A DNA stretch of 64,000 nucleotides, taken from the NCBI RefSeq assembly GCF_007641255.1, contig NZ_CP036259.1:1984001-2048000 (forward strand), given 5' to 3'. Positions 19,084 to 28,456 of the stretch are shown here, in pieces (the first letter of the stretch is position 1; the number at the start of each line of letters is the position of its first letter). The DNA is from Sporomusa termitida (lineage in GTDB: Bacteria > Bacillota > Negativicutes > Sporomusales > Sporomusaceae). Position numbers and translations under genes: made by a program. Below the pieces are notes generated by a model that was not told the origin of the DNA, searched no databases, and saw only the letters and a program-made list of their open reading frames with translations.

Positions 19084-22000
19084 ATGCCGAGTTATTGTAT
19101 TATACCAGAAAATTGTCAGAGCTTTTTCCTGTTTGTCGACCAATTACCGGTTGATCCGGTAAGCCGGGAATTATTAAAAGCAGCGCAGGTAAATAAGGTT
19201 GAAATCAATCCTGCCACCGGGGCCTGGACGATAGATATAACTGTTGTCACAGGGATTTCAACGCAAATTCTGGATATTGCCGCAGCACATTTATGTCAGA
19301 AATGCGGCTTAAGCAAAGTCCTGTTTAATCAACAGGTTAAAGACCTAAGACAGTATTTAACGCAAAATTGGTCCCAGTTTGCCGGACAGGTTGTGCAGGG
19401 ACAGCAGGCAGTAAAACCTTTATTGTTAAACGCTTCCTGGGTCCTTGATGAAGAAACACTGACAATCGAGACTGCCGGTGAACTGGCCACCGCCATCTTA
19501 ACAGACCGCGGTATTGAACAGGCTGTTAAAGCCTTTATTTGGCAGGAGTTTGGCCGCCGGTGTGAAGTCCGGTTCATCAATTCAGTTTCAGAAGAGCCGG
19601 CCGCTCCGGGCGATGATGCATTCCTGACGCCGGAGTATAAAGAAGCCCTCAGTGAAGCTGCTGCACCCCAGGCTAAGGCTAAGGCCAATGATAATCCGGT
19701 TATATTTGGCCGCAATATCAGAGGGGCCGCCGATTCGCTGCAGCCGATCAGTGCTATCCAGGAAGAAGCGCGCAATGTTACCCTTACCGGCCAGGTTATT
19801 AACCACGAGCTAAAAGAATTAAAGTCAGGCCGGTTTTTACTTACCTTTGACCTTGTTGATCAAACCGACGGTATCAGTGGCAAGGTATTTTTTGATAACC
19901 AGGAGCAGTACAATAAAACAGCCGGTGTGATTAACAATGGCATGCAGGTCATTGTTAAAGGCATGGTTCAGTACGATAGATTTGCCAATGAACTGATATT
20001 ATTTGCCGACAGTATGTGCAGAGTGGAAAAAAAGGCCGCCCGCCAGGATACTGCGCCTGTCCGCCGGGTTGAATTACATGCCCATACCCGTATGAGTGCC
20101 ATGGATGCAGTTGTGTCAGCCAAAAACTTAATAAAGACAGCTGCCAGCTGGGGGCATCCGGCAGTTGCCATTACCGACCACGGGGTAGTACAGGCATTTC
20201 CCGAAGCCTATGAGGAAGCGAGCAATGCCGGTATTAAAGTCATTTATGGGATGGAAGGGTATTTGTTTGATGAGGATATCAACCAATCCCGGCATATTAT
20301 CATTTTAGCGCAAAACAACATTGGTTTGCGCAACCTTTATCGGCTGGTGTCAATTTCACATCTCAGATACCTGCACCGTAAACCGCGTATACCCCGAAAA
20401 ATCCTTGACGGCTATCGTGACGGCTTATTACTGGGCTCGGCCTGCGAAGCGGGGGAACTCATTCAGGCGATGATCAACGGGAGTAATGAAGAAGAATTAA
20501 TCAGTATTGCCCGGTACTATGACTATCTTGAAATTCAACCAACCGCCAATAATGAATTCCTGCTGCGCAAAGGCAAAGTGGCTGATGAACAGGGGTTACG
20601 CGATATTAATATACGGATTTGCGGCCTTGGGCAAAAACTAGGCATGCCGGTTGTTGCCACTTGTGATGTCCATTTTCTAAACCCGGAAGACGAGATATAT
20701 CGTCGTATCCTTATGGCCGGGCAGGGCTATGATGATGCTGATCAGCAGCCACCGCTTTTTTTCCGGACAACGGAGGAGATGCTGGCTGAATTCAGCTATC
20801 TCGGGCCTGACAAAGCGTATGAGGTGGTAATAGAAACCCCGCGGCAGATTAATGATCTGATTGAAGTGATTAAACCGATTCCGGAAGAGCTATACTCGCC
20901 GCAAATCCCCGGCGCTGAAGAAGAAATAAAAGACATGTCCTATAAAAAGGCCGAATTGCTGTATGGAACACCATTGCCGGAACTGGTGTCCGACCGTCTC
21001 AAATATGAACTGAATTCCATTATTAACAACGGGTTTGCAGTTTTATATCTAATTGCCCATAAACTTGTTAAAAAGTCGATGGACGACGGTTACCTGGTAG
21101 GTTCAAGAGGTTCGGTAGGGTCTTCTTTTGTCGCCACGATGACAGGGATAACGGAGGTTAATCCCCTGCCGCCGCATTGGCGCTGCCCGGCCTGTAAGTA
21201 TAGTGAATTTATTACTGACGGCAGTTACGGCGGCGGCTTTGATCTGCCTGACAAGGATTGCCCGCACTGCCGGCTGCGAATGGAGAAAAACGGGCATGAT
21301 ATACCCTTTGCCGTGTTTATGGGTTTTCATGGCGACAAGGTCCCCGATATTGATCTCAACTTTTCCGGCGATTATCAGCCTGTGGCTCATAAATACACAG
21401 AAGAGTTATTTGGCCGCGACAATGTATTCCGGGCCGGGACAATTGCGACAATTGCTGAAAAAACAGCGTATGGATTTGTTAAGAATTATCTAAGCGAAAA
21501 AGGCTCTGCGGCCCGCAATGCCCACATAAACAGGCTGCTGGGCGGCTGCACCGGTGTTAAGCGGACCACCGGACAGCATCCGGGTGGTATTATGGTTATA
21601 CCGCGCGATATGGATGTACATCATTTTACGCCCATTCAATATCCTGCAGACGACAAAAATTCAGCAACGATCACAACTCATTTTGATTATCACTCCATCA
21701 GCAGCCGGCTGGTTAAGCTTGATATTCTGGGGCATGACGACCCGACTGTAATTAAAATGCTGGAAGATTTGACCGGGATTGATGCCAAAACAATTCCTTT
21801 TGATGACGCGGTAACGATGAGCCTGTTTTCATCAACCAGGGCGCTAAAACTAACCCCTGATGACCTTAACAGCACGGTTGCCACCTTTGGCATACCTGAA
21901 TTTGGCACTAAATTCGTCCGGCAAATGCTGGAAGACACCAAGCCCAAGACCTTTAGTGAACTAGTGCGGATCAGCGGTTTTTCCCATGGCACCGACGTAT

Positions 22001-22767
22001 GGCTGAACAATGCGCAGGATCTGATTAGAAATGGTACGGCCAAACTGTCGGAAGCTATTTCAGCCCGGGATGATATTATGGTTTATCTTATCCATAGGGG
22101 CGTAGATCCTCAGGTTGCGTTCAAAGTTATGGAAAGTGTACGGAAAGGCAAGGGCGTGAAGTCTGACGATGTGGAGAAGCTGCGGGCGAAAAATGTGCCG
22201 GCGTGGTATGTTGAATCCTGTCAAAAGATAAAATACATGTTTCCCAAAGCCCATGCTGTCGCCTATGTCATGATGGCCTTTCGCATCGCGTATTGTAAAG
22301 TGCATCATCCGCTGGCCTTTTATGCCGCTTATTTCACGGTCAGGGCTAACGATTTTGATGCTGATCTGATTATCAGGGGGGAAAAGGCCCTGAAAGCTGA
22401 GCTGGTGATTCTGGAGGAAAAAGGGAATACACTCTCCGTGAAAGAGAAAAGCATCCAGACAATACTGGAGATGGCCCATGAAATGTACTTGCGCGGGTTC
22501 GTATTCCACCGTGTGGATTTATATAAATCGGATGCCACAAAATTCCAGATTGTTGATAACGGTCTTTTGCCGCCCCTTGGTTCATTACAGGGACTCGGTG
22601 AATCAGCCGCGCATAATATTGTAGCAGCCCGCCAAAATAAACCGTTTTCATCCATTGAAGATATCCGCTCACGCAGCCGGGTTTCAAAAACGGTTATTGA
22701 TATTCTGAAAAACCACGGCTGCCTGGCCGGCCTTGATGATACTGATCAGATCATGCTTTTTGCCTGA
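19084..22767 (+). CDS. polC: DNA polymerase III alpha subunit, PolC type, lacking exonuclease domain
   Basis: A 1227-aa PolC replicase. Order: N-terminal domain (1-200), OB fold (about 232-320), PHP domain from about 327 (VELHAHTRMSAMDAVV), polymerase core with GSRGSVGSSFVATMTG, a zinc-binding CPAC...CPHC, the catalytic PDIDLNFSGD and GQHPGGIMVIP, and a C-terminal helix-hairpin-helix. PolC normally carries an approximately 200-aa DnaQ-like 3'-5' exonuclease inserted in the PHP domain. Here GMEGYLFDEDINQSRHIIIL runs straight through and no DxETTG motif exists; canonical B. subtilis PolC is about 1437 aa, so the shortfall matches that domain. ATG 19084 follows AGGAGAGG; GTG 19066 is an unlikely start. 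Confidence 0.97.
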   Translation: MPSYCIIPENCQSFFLFVDQLPVDPVSRELLKAAQVNKVEINPATGAWTIDITVVTGISTQILDIAAAHLCQKCGLSKVLFNQQVKDLRQYLTQNWSQFAGQVVQGQQAVKPLLLNASWVLDEETLTIETAGELATAILTDRGIEQAVKAFIWQEFGRRCEVRFINSVSEEPAAPGDDAFLTPEYKEALSEAAAPQAKAKANDNPVIFGRNIRGAADSLQPISAIQEEARNVTLTGQVINHELKELKSGRFLLTFDLVDQTDGISGKVFFDNQEQYNKTAGVINNGMQVIVKGMVQYDRFANELILFADSMCRVEKKAARQDTAPVRRVELHAHTRMSAMDAVVSAKNLIKTAASWGHPAVAITDHGVVQAFPEAYEEASNAGIKVIYGMEGYLFDEDINQSRHIIILAQNNIGLRNLYRLVSISHLRYLHRKPRIPRKILDGYRDGLLLGSACEAGELIQAMINGSNEEELISIARYYDYLEIQPTANNEFLLRKGKVADEQGLRDINIRICGLGQKLGMPVVATCDVHFLNPEDEIYRRILMAGQGYDDADQQPPLFFRTTEEMLAEFSYLGPDKAYEVVIETPRQINDLIEVIKPIPEELYSPQIPGAEEEIKDMSYKKAELLYGTPLPELVSDRLKYELNSIINNGFAVLYLIAHKLVKKSMDDGYLVGSRGSVGSSFVATMTGITEVNPLPPHWRCPACKYSEFITDGSYGGGFDLPDKDCPHCRLRMEKNGHDIPFAVFMGFHGDKVPDIDLNFSGDYQPVAHKYTEELFGRDNVFRAGTIATIAEKTAYGFVKNYLSEKGSAARNAHINRLLGGCTGVKRTTGQHPGGIMVIPRDMDVHHFTPIQYPADDKNSATITTHFDYHSISSRLVKLDILGHDDPTVIKMLEDLTGIDAKTIPFDDAVTMSLFSSTRALKLTPDDLNSTVATFGIPEFGTKFVRQMLEDTKPKTFSELVRISGFSHGTDVWLNNAQDLIRNGTAKLSEAISARDDIMVYLIHRGVDPQVAFKVMESVRKGKGVKSDDVEKLRAKNVPAWYVESCQKIKYMFPKAHAVAYVMMAFRIAYCKVHHPLAFYAAYFTVRANDFDADLIIRGEKALKAELVILEEKGNTLSVKEKSIQTILEMAHEMYLRGFVFHRVDLYKSDATKFQIVDNGLLPPLGSLQGLGESAAHNIVAARQNKPFSSIEDIRSRSRVSKTVIDILKNHGCLAGLDDTDQIMLFA

Positions 22768-22790
22768 CTTAATAATTTGACTAAAGCCGG

Positions 22791-22819
22791 TTGTAAGATT
22801 ACCATTTTAATGGTATAAT
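22791..22819 (+). promoter_or_regulatory. Strong sigma-A-type promoter for the rimP-nusA-infB operon
   Basis: TTGTAA (22791-22796) and TATAAT (22814-22819) are 17 bases apart and TGG precedes the -10. It lies about 345 bases before rimP, giving a long leader. Confidence 0.85.
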
Positions 22820-22850
22820 AATTGCAGTATAAAAGTATTTGACTTCTTCA

Positions 22851-22881
22851 AGAGTGGGTACCGGGCACCCACTCTTTCATC
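22851..22881 (+). terminator. Hairpin in the rimP leader, possible attenuator
   Basis: Nine-base perfect stem AGAGTGGGT / ACCCACTCT with a 7-base loop, then TTTCATCTT. It begins roughly 25 bases after the predicted transcription start, which is too soon for a gene, so it may be a leader attenuator. The T-tract is weak. Confidence 0.55.
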
Positions 22882-23162
22882 TTATTCCGGCGTTAATGTT
22901 CTTACCATAATTAGGTATGAGGGGTTCGATATCAGGAAACAATACAAAATAAGAGACAGTCACGGCTGCTAGTACTTTCTCTTTCTTAAAACCGATGGAA
23001 TAGTTTGCGTAGATTTTTTCGCAATGCAAGGCGGAGGAACCGCGCATATCGGACATATGTAAGGCGACGACAACGAAGCAGTGCGGGAAAAGATGCGCAA
23101 AATATCCTTGGTTTTGAGGAAGATGAAGTACTAAAGCCGTTAAGCGGAGGTGTTGACAAGGC
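22882..23162. other. Leader/intergenic region upstream of rimP without convincing gene
   Basis: No reading frame with a ribosome-binding site is visible apart from rimP's own. The segment 23010-23115 is unusually G/A-rich with repeated short GGCG, GCGC and ACGAC words and looks like a dispersed intergenic repeat, but no second copy is present in this window. A minus-strand frame crossing into rimP (22877-23305) is judged a shadow. Confidence 0.5.
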
Positions 23163-23621
23163 ATGTCGACAGAAAGAATAGAAGCAGTTGTGGAAAAGCT
23201 TGTTGCTGACATTATCGCCGAAAGTGATCTTGAACTGGTAGATGTCGAATACGTTAAAGAACGCGACTGGTATCTAAGGGTATTTTTAGATAAAGAGTCC
23301 GGCATTGAAATTGATGATTGCCAATGGGTTAGCGAACAGATTGAAAGTAAATTAGATGAGACCGATTTAATAAAAGATCATTATTATCTTGAAGTTTCTT
23401 CACCAGGTCTGGACCGTCCGCTCAAAAAAGAACGGGACTTCATCCGCCACGCTGGTGACAAAGTGGAAATAAAGACATATGAGCCCATCGCTGGTCAAAA
23501 GTTATTCACTGGTAATTTAATTGGTCTGGCAGACGGTAATATTCAGATTGAGGTTGACGGGCAGGCTATGAGTATTCCGCAAACTAAGGTTGCCCTCATC
23601 AGGCTGTATATTGAGTTTTAA
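23163..23621 (+). CDS. rimP: Ribosome maturation factor RimP
   Basis: A 152-aa RimP, needed for 30S assembly. The N-terminal domain shows LELVDVEYVKERDWYLRVFL and the conserved SSPGLDRPLKKERDF. The C-terminal SH3-like domain follows. First gene of the conserved rimP-nusA-rnpM-ylxQ-infB-rbfA operon. An AGCGGAGGTG site lies before the ATG. Confidence 0.96.
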   Translation: MSTERIEAVVEKLVADIIAESDLELVDVEYVKERDWYLRVFLDKESGIEIDDCQWVSEQIESKLDETDLIKDHYYLEVSSPGLDRPLKKERDFIRHAGDKVEIKTYEPIAGQKLFTGNLIGLADGNIQIEVDGQAMSIPQTKVALIRLYIEF

Positions 23622-23650
23622 GAACGAAAATTGAATAGGGGGAATAGTTA

Positions 23651-24730
23651 ATGAATGCAGAATTTATGCAAGCATTTGAGCAATTAGGCAAAGAAAAAGG
23701 AATTGCACCTGAGATACTGTTTGATGCAATTGAGGCTGCCCTGATTTCAGCATATAAACGTAATTTTGGTTCGGCGCAAAATGTTCGCGTATCATTAGAC
23801 CGGACCAGCGGTGAGATACATGTATATGCACGAAAAAATGTAATTCAGGAGGTTAGTGATGCCCGCCTTGAATTATCGCTGAGTGAAGCCAAGGCAATTG
23901 ATCCGCGTTATGAACTGGACGATGTGGTCGAACTGGAAGTAACGCCGAAAAATTTCGGCCGGATTGCCGCGCAAACAGCCAAACAGGTGGTAGTGCAGAG
24001 AATCAGAGAAGCTGAACGGGGCATGATTTATGAAGAGTTTTCCAATCGGGAAAGCGATATTGTAACAGGGATTGTTCAGCGGCTGGAACAGAAGAATGTA
24101 TTTATTGATCTGGGTAAAGCGGAAGCGATTTTAGCCCCATCTGAACAGATTCCGGATGAGATGTATAAACATGGCGACCGGCTGAAAAGTTACATTGTTG
24201 AGGTGAAAAAAACCACTAAAGGACCGCAAATCCTGGTATCCCGAACCCATCCGGGGCTTTTGAAGCGGTTGTTTGAACTGGAAGTTCCGGAGATTCACGA
24301 TGGTATTGTCGAGATAAAGTCAGTAGCCCGTGAACCTGGCTTGCGTTCTAAAATTGCTGTTTATTCCCGTGATGAAGCCATTGATCCGGTCGGGTCCTGT
24401 GTGGGCCATAAGGGGATGCGGGTGCAAACGATTGTCAACGAGTTAAAAGGGGAAAAAATTGATATCGTCAAATGGAACGCCGATCCGGCAAAATATATAG
24501 CCAATGCCTTAAGCCCGGCCAAAGTAGTTTCCGTCGAAGTCCAGGAAACAGAAAAGATGTCACGGGTGGTCGTGCCTGACTACCAACTGTCACTGGCGAT
24601 TGGCAAGGAAGGACAAAATGCCCGTCTGGCCGCTAAGCTTACCGGCTGGAAGATCGATATCAAGAGTGAATCACAGGCTGCCCAAGCGCCCGCATTCGCT
24701 TCAAGCCCCGTGCTGGAGGAATTGGTGTGA
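23651..24730 (+). CDS. nusA: Transcription termination/antitermination factor NusA
   Basis: A 359-aa NusA without the acidic repeats of proteobacterial forms. The N-terminal RNA-polymerase-binding domain (1-125) is followed by an S1 domain (about 133-200, IVTGIVQRLEQKNVFIDLGK), and two KH domains (about 205-345) with DPVGSCVGHKGMR and AIGKEGQNARLAAKLTGW. It modulates pausing, termination and antitermination. The stop overlaps the next start (GTGA). Confidence 0.97.
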   Translation: MNAEFMQAFEQLGKEKGIAPEILFDAIEAALISAYKRNFGSAQNVRVSLDRTSGEIHVYARKNVIQEVSDARLELSLSEAKAIDPRYELDDVVELEVTPKNFGRIAAQTAKQVVVQRIREAERGMIYEEFSNRESDIVTGIVQRLEQKNVFIDLGKAEAILAPSEQIPDEMYKHGDRLKSYIVEVKKTTKGPQILVSRTHPGLLKRLFELEVPEIHDGIVEIKSVAREPGLRSKIAVYSRDEAIDPVGSCVGHKGMRVQTIVNELKGEKIDIVKWNADPAKYIANALSPAKVVSVEVQETEKMSRVVVPDYQLSLAIGKEGQNARLAAKLTGWKIDIKSESQAAQAPAFASSPVLEELV

Positions 24731-24990
24731 AACCCAAAAAAATTCCGCTCAGAATGTGTGTTGGCTGTCAGGAAATGAAAGCCAAGAAGGAACTGCTGAG
24801 AGTTGTCAGGTCGCCGGAAGGGGAGATTGTGCTTGATCCAACCGGAAAAAAAGCCGGCCGGGGTGCATATATGTGCCGGAGTCAACCGTGTTTGGCCAAA
24901 GCATTTAAGGAAAAAAGACTGGAAAGAGCGCTTAAGCAACAGATTTCTGCCGATGTTTATAATGCTCTCCGGGCTGGCATCATAGAATGA
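24727..24990 (+). CDS. rnpM: YlxR/RnpM family protein
   Basis: An 87-aa YlxR-family protein with the expected RMCVGCQEMKAKKELLRVV N-terminus and GRGAYMCRSQPCLAKA core. B. subtilis YlxR (RnpM) binds RNase P RNA and modulates its activity. Starts with GTG overlapping nusA's stop and overlaps the next gene by four bases (ATGA). Confidence 0.93.
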   Translation: MKPKKIPLRMCVGCQEMKAKKELLRVVRSPEGEIVLDPTGKKAGRGAYMCRSQPCLAKAFKEKRLERALKQQISADVYNALRAGIIE

Positions 24991-25292
24991 ATGAACAAAA
25001 GCTTATGTCAATTTTGGGCTTGGCCCAAAAAGCAGGCAAAGTAGTTTCTGGTGATTTTGCCGTTCAGGGTGCTCTTAAATCAGGTAAAGCCAGGCTGCTG
25101 ATTATTGCCGGCGATGCCTCGGCCAGTACAAAAAAAGAGTATCAATATCAGGCCCAATCCCGGAATATTGCTGTCTATTGCACTTTATCCAAAGAACAGC
25201 TAGGCAGTTCTATCGGTAAAGCATTACGGGCCGCTGTGGTAATAACCGATGAAGGTTTTGTAAAGTCAGTAGTCAAGACTCTCGAAGAGTAA
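24987..25292 (+). CDS. L7Ae-type RNA-binding protein YlxQ
   Basis: A 101-aa L7Ae/L30e/S12e/Gadd45 family protein. Typical features are [15 protein letters not shown] near the N-terminus, the central [14 protein letters not shown] strand-loop and a Gly-rich [15 protein letters not shown]. The family binds kink-turn RNAs. It corresponds to B. subtilis ylxQ (rplGA) between ylxR and infB, and is coupled to rnpM by overlap. Confidence 0.93.
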   Translation: MNEQKLMSILGLAQKAGKVVSGDFAVQGALKSGKARLLIIAGDASASTKKEYQYQAQSRNIAVYCTLSKEQLGSSIGKALRAAVVITDEGFVKSVVKTLEE

Positions 25293-25335
25293 ACGTTATG
25301 TTGCCGTGGGAGAGAAAGAAAGTGGGGGTGGATCA

Positions 25336-28071
25336 ATGTCCAAATACAGAGTATATGAATTAGCCAAGGAATATAATACGACCAGCAAAGTAATTATAGA
25401 TATTTTAGGACGGCATAGTATAGTTGCCAAAAACCATATGAGTAGTGTGGATGACGATGCCAAGGTGGCAGTGGAAAGGACTTTTGCCCGGAAAACAGGA
25501 GTATCTGAACAGACACCGGCGCCTGTACGTGCCGTGCAGCCTGCCAGGAACGAACAAAAAAGTCCACAGCCTGCAAAAGAGGTACATACAAATGGTCCGG
25601 AGCCACAGAACCGTCCGGGTTATAATAACCAGCAGCCGCAGCCGAACCGCGCCAATTACAATAATCAGCAACGCCAGCCGAACCGTCCGGGCTATAACAA
25701 TAATCAGCCGCAGCAAAACCGTCCGGGCTATAACAATAACCAGCCGCAGCAAAACCGTCCGGGCTATAACAATAATCAGCCGCAGCAAAACCGTCCGGGC
25801 TACAACAATAATCAGCCGCAGCAAAACCGTCCGGGGTACAACAATAATCAGCCGCAGCAAAACCGTCCGGGCTATAACAATAATCAGCCGCAGCAAAACC
25901 GTCCGGGCTACAACAATAATCAGCCGCAGCAAAACCGTCCGGGCTATAACAATAATCAGCCGCAGCAAAACCGTCCGGGGTATAACAATAATCAGCCGCA
26001 GCAAAACCGTCCGGGCTATAACAATAATCAGCCGCAGCAAAACCGTCCGGGCTACAATAATAATCAGCCGCAGCAAAACCGGCCTGGTACTAACAGTAAC
26101 CAGCCGCAGCCGAACCGGCCAAACTACAGCAATAACCAGCAGCGGCCCGGCGCAGGGTCTGAGAACAGGCCGGGACAACCAAATTCGCAATTTCAGAACA
26201 ATAACCGCCGGGCCGCCAATTCCCGGAATACCGGTAGTTCGGGCCCGGGTAAACGTCCCAGCCAAAACAGGCATCAGTCTGCCAGAAATCAGGCAGCACC
26301 CCATGTTAAAGCTGAGATGCCAAAACCTAAGAGCATTAAAATCGGGGAATCGATTACCGTTAAAGACCTTGCCGGTAAAATGGGACGCGAAGCCGGGGAA
26401 ATAATCAAAAAACTGATGATGCTGGGGACAATGGTTAACATCAATCAGGAAGTTGATTTTGATACTGCCAGTATTTTAGGCGGTGAATTTGGGGTGGCAG
26501 TAGAGGCAATTCCACCGGAAGAAGATCCGACAGAAATTCCTGAGATTGAAGATGATGAGCAAGACCTGGTCTACCGGCCGCCGGTTGTTACTGTTATGGG
26601 GCATGTTGACCATGGCAAAACTTCACTCCTGGACTCTATCAGGCAGACTCATGTTACTTCGCAGGAAGCAGGCGGCATAACCCAGCATATCGGTGCTTAT
26701 CAGGTAATGTGCCAGGGGAAGAAAATTGTCTTTTTGGATACCCCGGGGCATGAAGCTTTTACGGCCATGCGTGCTCGCGGTGCCCAGGTGACTGATATTG
26801 CCATATTGGTCGTAGCTGCGGATGACGGTGTTATGCCGCAGACGATTGAAGCGATCAATCACGCTAAATCGGCCAAAGTACCAATTATTGTTGCCATTAA
26901 TAAAATGGACCGCCCGGGTGCCAATCCGGACCGGGTTAAACAACAGTTAGCCGAACATCAGTTAATACCTGAAGACTGGGGCGGCGATACGATTATGGCG
27001 CCAGTGTCTGCTCATCAGAAAACGGGTATTAACGAACTGCTGGAAATGATCTTATTAGTGGCGGAGATGCTGGATCTTAAAGCAAACCCCAATCGTCTTG
27101 CTTATGGTACAATTGTTGAAGCCAAACTGGATAAAGGCCGGGGCCCGGTATCCACAGTCCTGGTGCAAAAAGGCACGCTGCGCATTGGTGATACAATTAT
27201 TGCCGGTACAGCCTATGGTAAGGTGCGGGCGATGGTAAATGACCGGGGCGAAAAAGTGAAAAAGGCTGAACCTTCTACCCCGGTGGAAGTACTTGGCTTG
27301 GCTGATGTCCCGCAGGCCGGCGACACACTGGTAGCTGTAGATGAACGGACCGCCCGGGTTATTGCCGAAAAGCGCATTGCCAAAAAACGTACTGAGGAAA
27401 TCAAGCAGTCACAAAAGGTTTCTTTAGATGATTTATTTAAACAGATTCAGGAAGGCAGCCTTAAGGATCTTAACATCGTTGTTAAGGCCGATGTTCAGGG
27501 CTCGATCGAGGCTCTCCGCCAGTCGCTGCTCAACATTAAAAACAAAGAAGTCAGGGTCAATATTGTTCACGCCGGCGTCGGGGCTATCAACGAATCCGAT
27601 GTCATGCTGGCGGCGGCATCCAATGCGCTGATTGTTGGCTTTAACGTCCGCCCTGACGGCAATGCCCGCAAGGCTGCGGATAATGAAAAAATAGACATTC
27701 GGCTCTACCGGGTTATTTATGATGCAATTAATGACGTGGAAGCGGCAATTACAGGCATGCTGGCGCCCGAGTTCAAGGAAGTCACGTTGGGCCGGGCCGA
27801 GGTACGTCAGGTAATCTCTGTTCCTAAAGCGGTTGTTGCCGGCTCCTATGTACTTGAAGGGAAAATAACCAGTAACTCCCAGGTGCGGCTTATCCGGAAC
27901 GGAATTGTTGTTCATGAAGGCAAGCTGGAGTCGCTGCGGCGTTTCAAAGATGATGTTAAAGAGGTTGCCCAGAATTTTGAATGCGGCATAACGATTGAAA
28001 AGTTCCGCGATGTCAAAGAAGGCGACATCATTGAAGCCTTTGCCATGGAAGAAGTTGCCCCTAAGGGATAA
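25336..28071 (+). CDS. infB: Translation initiation factor IF-2
   Basis: A 911-aa IF-2. Order: first IF2_N domain ([18 protein letters not shown]), a low-complexity Asn/Gln/Pro/Gly region, a second IF2_N segment (about 333-390), the G domain with [24 protein letters not shown] and NKMDRP, then domains II, III and the C-terminal fMet-tRNA-binding domain. ATG 25336 is chosen: it sits behind GGGGGTGG and opens with the normal MSKYRVYEL, unlike a GTG 30 bases earlier. The repeat region at 25609-26148 makes it longer than most IF-2. ylxP, next to infB in B. subtilis, is absent here. Confidence 0.97.
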   Translation: MSKYRVYELAKEYNTTSKVIIDILGRHSIVAKNHMSSVDDDAKVAVERTFARKTGVSEQTPAPVRAVQPARNEQKSPQPAKEVHTNGPEPQNRPGYNNQQPQPNRANYNNQQRQPNRPGYNNNQPQQNRPGYNNNQPQQNRPGYNNNQPQQNRPGYNNNQPQQNRPGYNNNQPQQNRPGYNNNQPQQNRPGYNNNQPQQNRPGYNNNQPQQNRPGYNNNQPQQNRPGYNNNQPQQNRPGYNNNQPQQNRPGTNSNQPQPNRPNYSNNQQRPGAGSENRPGQPNSQFQNNNRRAANSRNTGSSGPGKRPSQNRHQSARNQAAPHVKAEMPKPKSIKIGESITVKDLAGKMGREAGEIIKKLMMLGTMVNINQEVDFDTASILGGEFGVAVEAIPPEEDPTEIPEIEDDEQDLVYRPPVVTVMGHVDHGKTSLLDSIRQTHVTSQEAGGITQHIGAYQVMCQGKKIVFLDTPGHEAFTAMRARGAQVTDIAILVVAADDGVMPQTIEAINHAKSAKVPIIVAINKMDRPGANPDRVKQQLAEHQLIPEDWGGDTIMAPVSAHQKTGINELLEMILLVAEMLDLKANPNRLAYGTIVEAKLDKGRGPVSTVLVQKGTLRIGDTIIAGTAYGKVRAMVNDRGEKVKKAEPSTPVEVLGLADVPQAGDTLVAVDERTARVIAEKRIAKKRTEEIKQSQKVSLDDLFKQIQEGSLKDLNIVVKADVQGSIEALRQSLLNIKNKEVRVNIVHAGVGAINESDVMLAAASNALIVGFNVRPDGNARKAADNEKIDIRLYRVIYDAINDVEAAITGMLAPEFKEVTLGRAEVRQVISVPKAVVAGSYVLEGKITSNSQVRLIRNGIVVHEGKLESLRRFKDDVKEVAQNFECGITIEKFRDVKEGDIIEAFAMEEVAPKG
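25609..26148 (+). repeat. 36-bp tandem repeat array inside infB (15 units)
   Basis: Fifteen consecutive 36-bp units encode 12-residue repeats. Units at 25681-26076 (eleven) all translate to [12 protein letters not shown] and differ only by silent changes at a few codons (TAT/TAC, AAT/AAC, GGC/GGG). Two degenerate units precede (25609, 25645) and two follow (26077, 26113). Near-identity at DNA level implies recent expansion by slippage or recombination. Because 36 is a multiple of three, long false ORFs appear in other frames. Confidence 0.97.
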
Positions 28072-28097
28072 GTGTATTATGTAGCGGAGGAATTATT

Positions 28098-28454
28098 ATG
28101 GGACAATTGCGGGTAGAAAAGGTTCAGGAATTTATCAAGCAGGAAATCAGTAAGCTGATTCTGACTGAACTTAAAGACCCTCGGATTGGTTTCGTAACTG
28201 TAACCAGAGTGGAAGCCACTGGCGATTTACGCAGTGCCAAGGTATATGTCAGCCTTATGGGCAGCGATGATCAAAAAGCAGAGACCTGGACCGGACTTAC
28301 GAAATCATTAGGCTATATGCGGGCTGAAATAGGGAAACGTATTCGCATGAGATTTGCTCCCGAATTATCGTTGCACCTTGATGAAACACTGGAATATAGT
28401 GCGCGAATTCAGGAACTTATTTTAAAAATTAAGCAGGAAGAAGGCAATCAATAA
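28098..28454 (+). CDS. rbfA: Ribosome-binding factor A
   Basis: A 118-aa KH-like RbfA, a 30S maturation and cold-adaptation factor. The N-terminal VEKVQEFIKQEISKLIL and the central GFVTVTRVEATGDLRSAKVY match the family. A GCGGAGGA site precedes the ATG. Confidence 0.96.
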   Translation: MGQLRVEKVQEFIKQEISKLILTELKDPRIGFVTVTRVEATGDLRSAKVYVSLMGSDDQKAETWTGLTKSLGYMRAEIGKRIRMRFAPELSLHLDETLEYSARIQELILKIKQEEGNQ

Positions 28455-28456
28455 CA

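Noticed and set aside
22877-23305. 142-codon minus-strand ORF upstream of and into rimP
   Set aside because: It overlaps the rimP coding region in antisense, lacks a good start site and sits in repeat-like sequence.
25681-26076. Regularly spaced near-identical repeats that could suggest a CRISPR array
   Set aside because: The 36-bp units are directly adjacent with no unique spacers and lie in frame inside infB; no cas genes nearby.
25405-26404. Long ORFs in other frames of infB (299 aa antisense, 319 aa sense) made of [12 protein letters not shown] or [12 protein letters not shown] repeats
   Set aside because: They are by-products of the 36-bp repeat, whose length is a multiple of three, so every frame stays open. 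No start signals; the infB frame is a clear protein.
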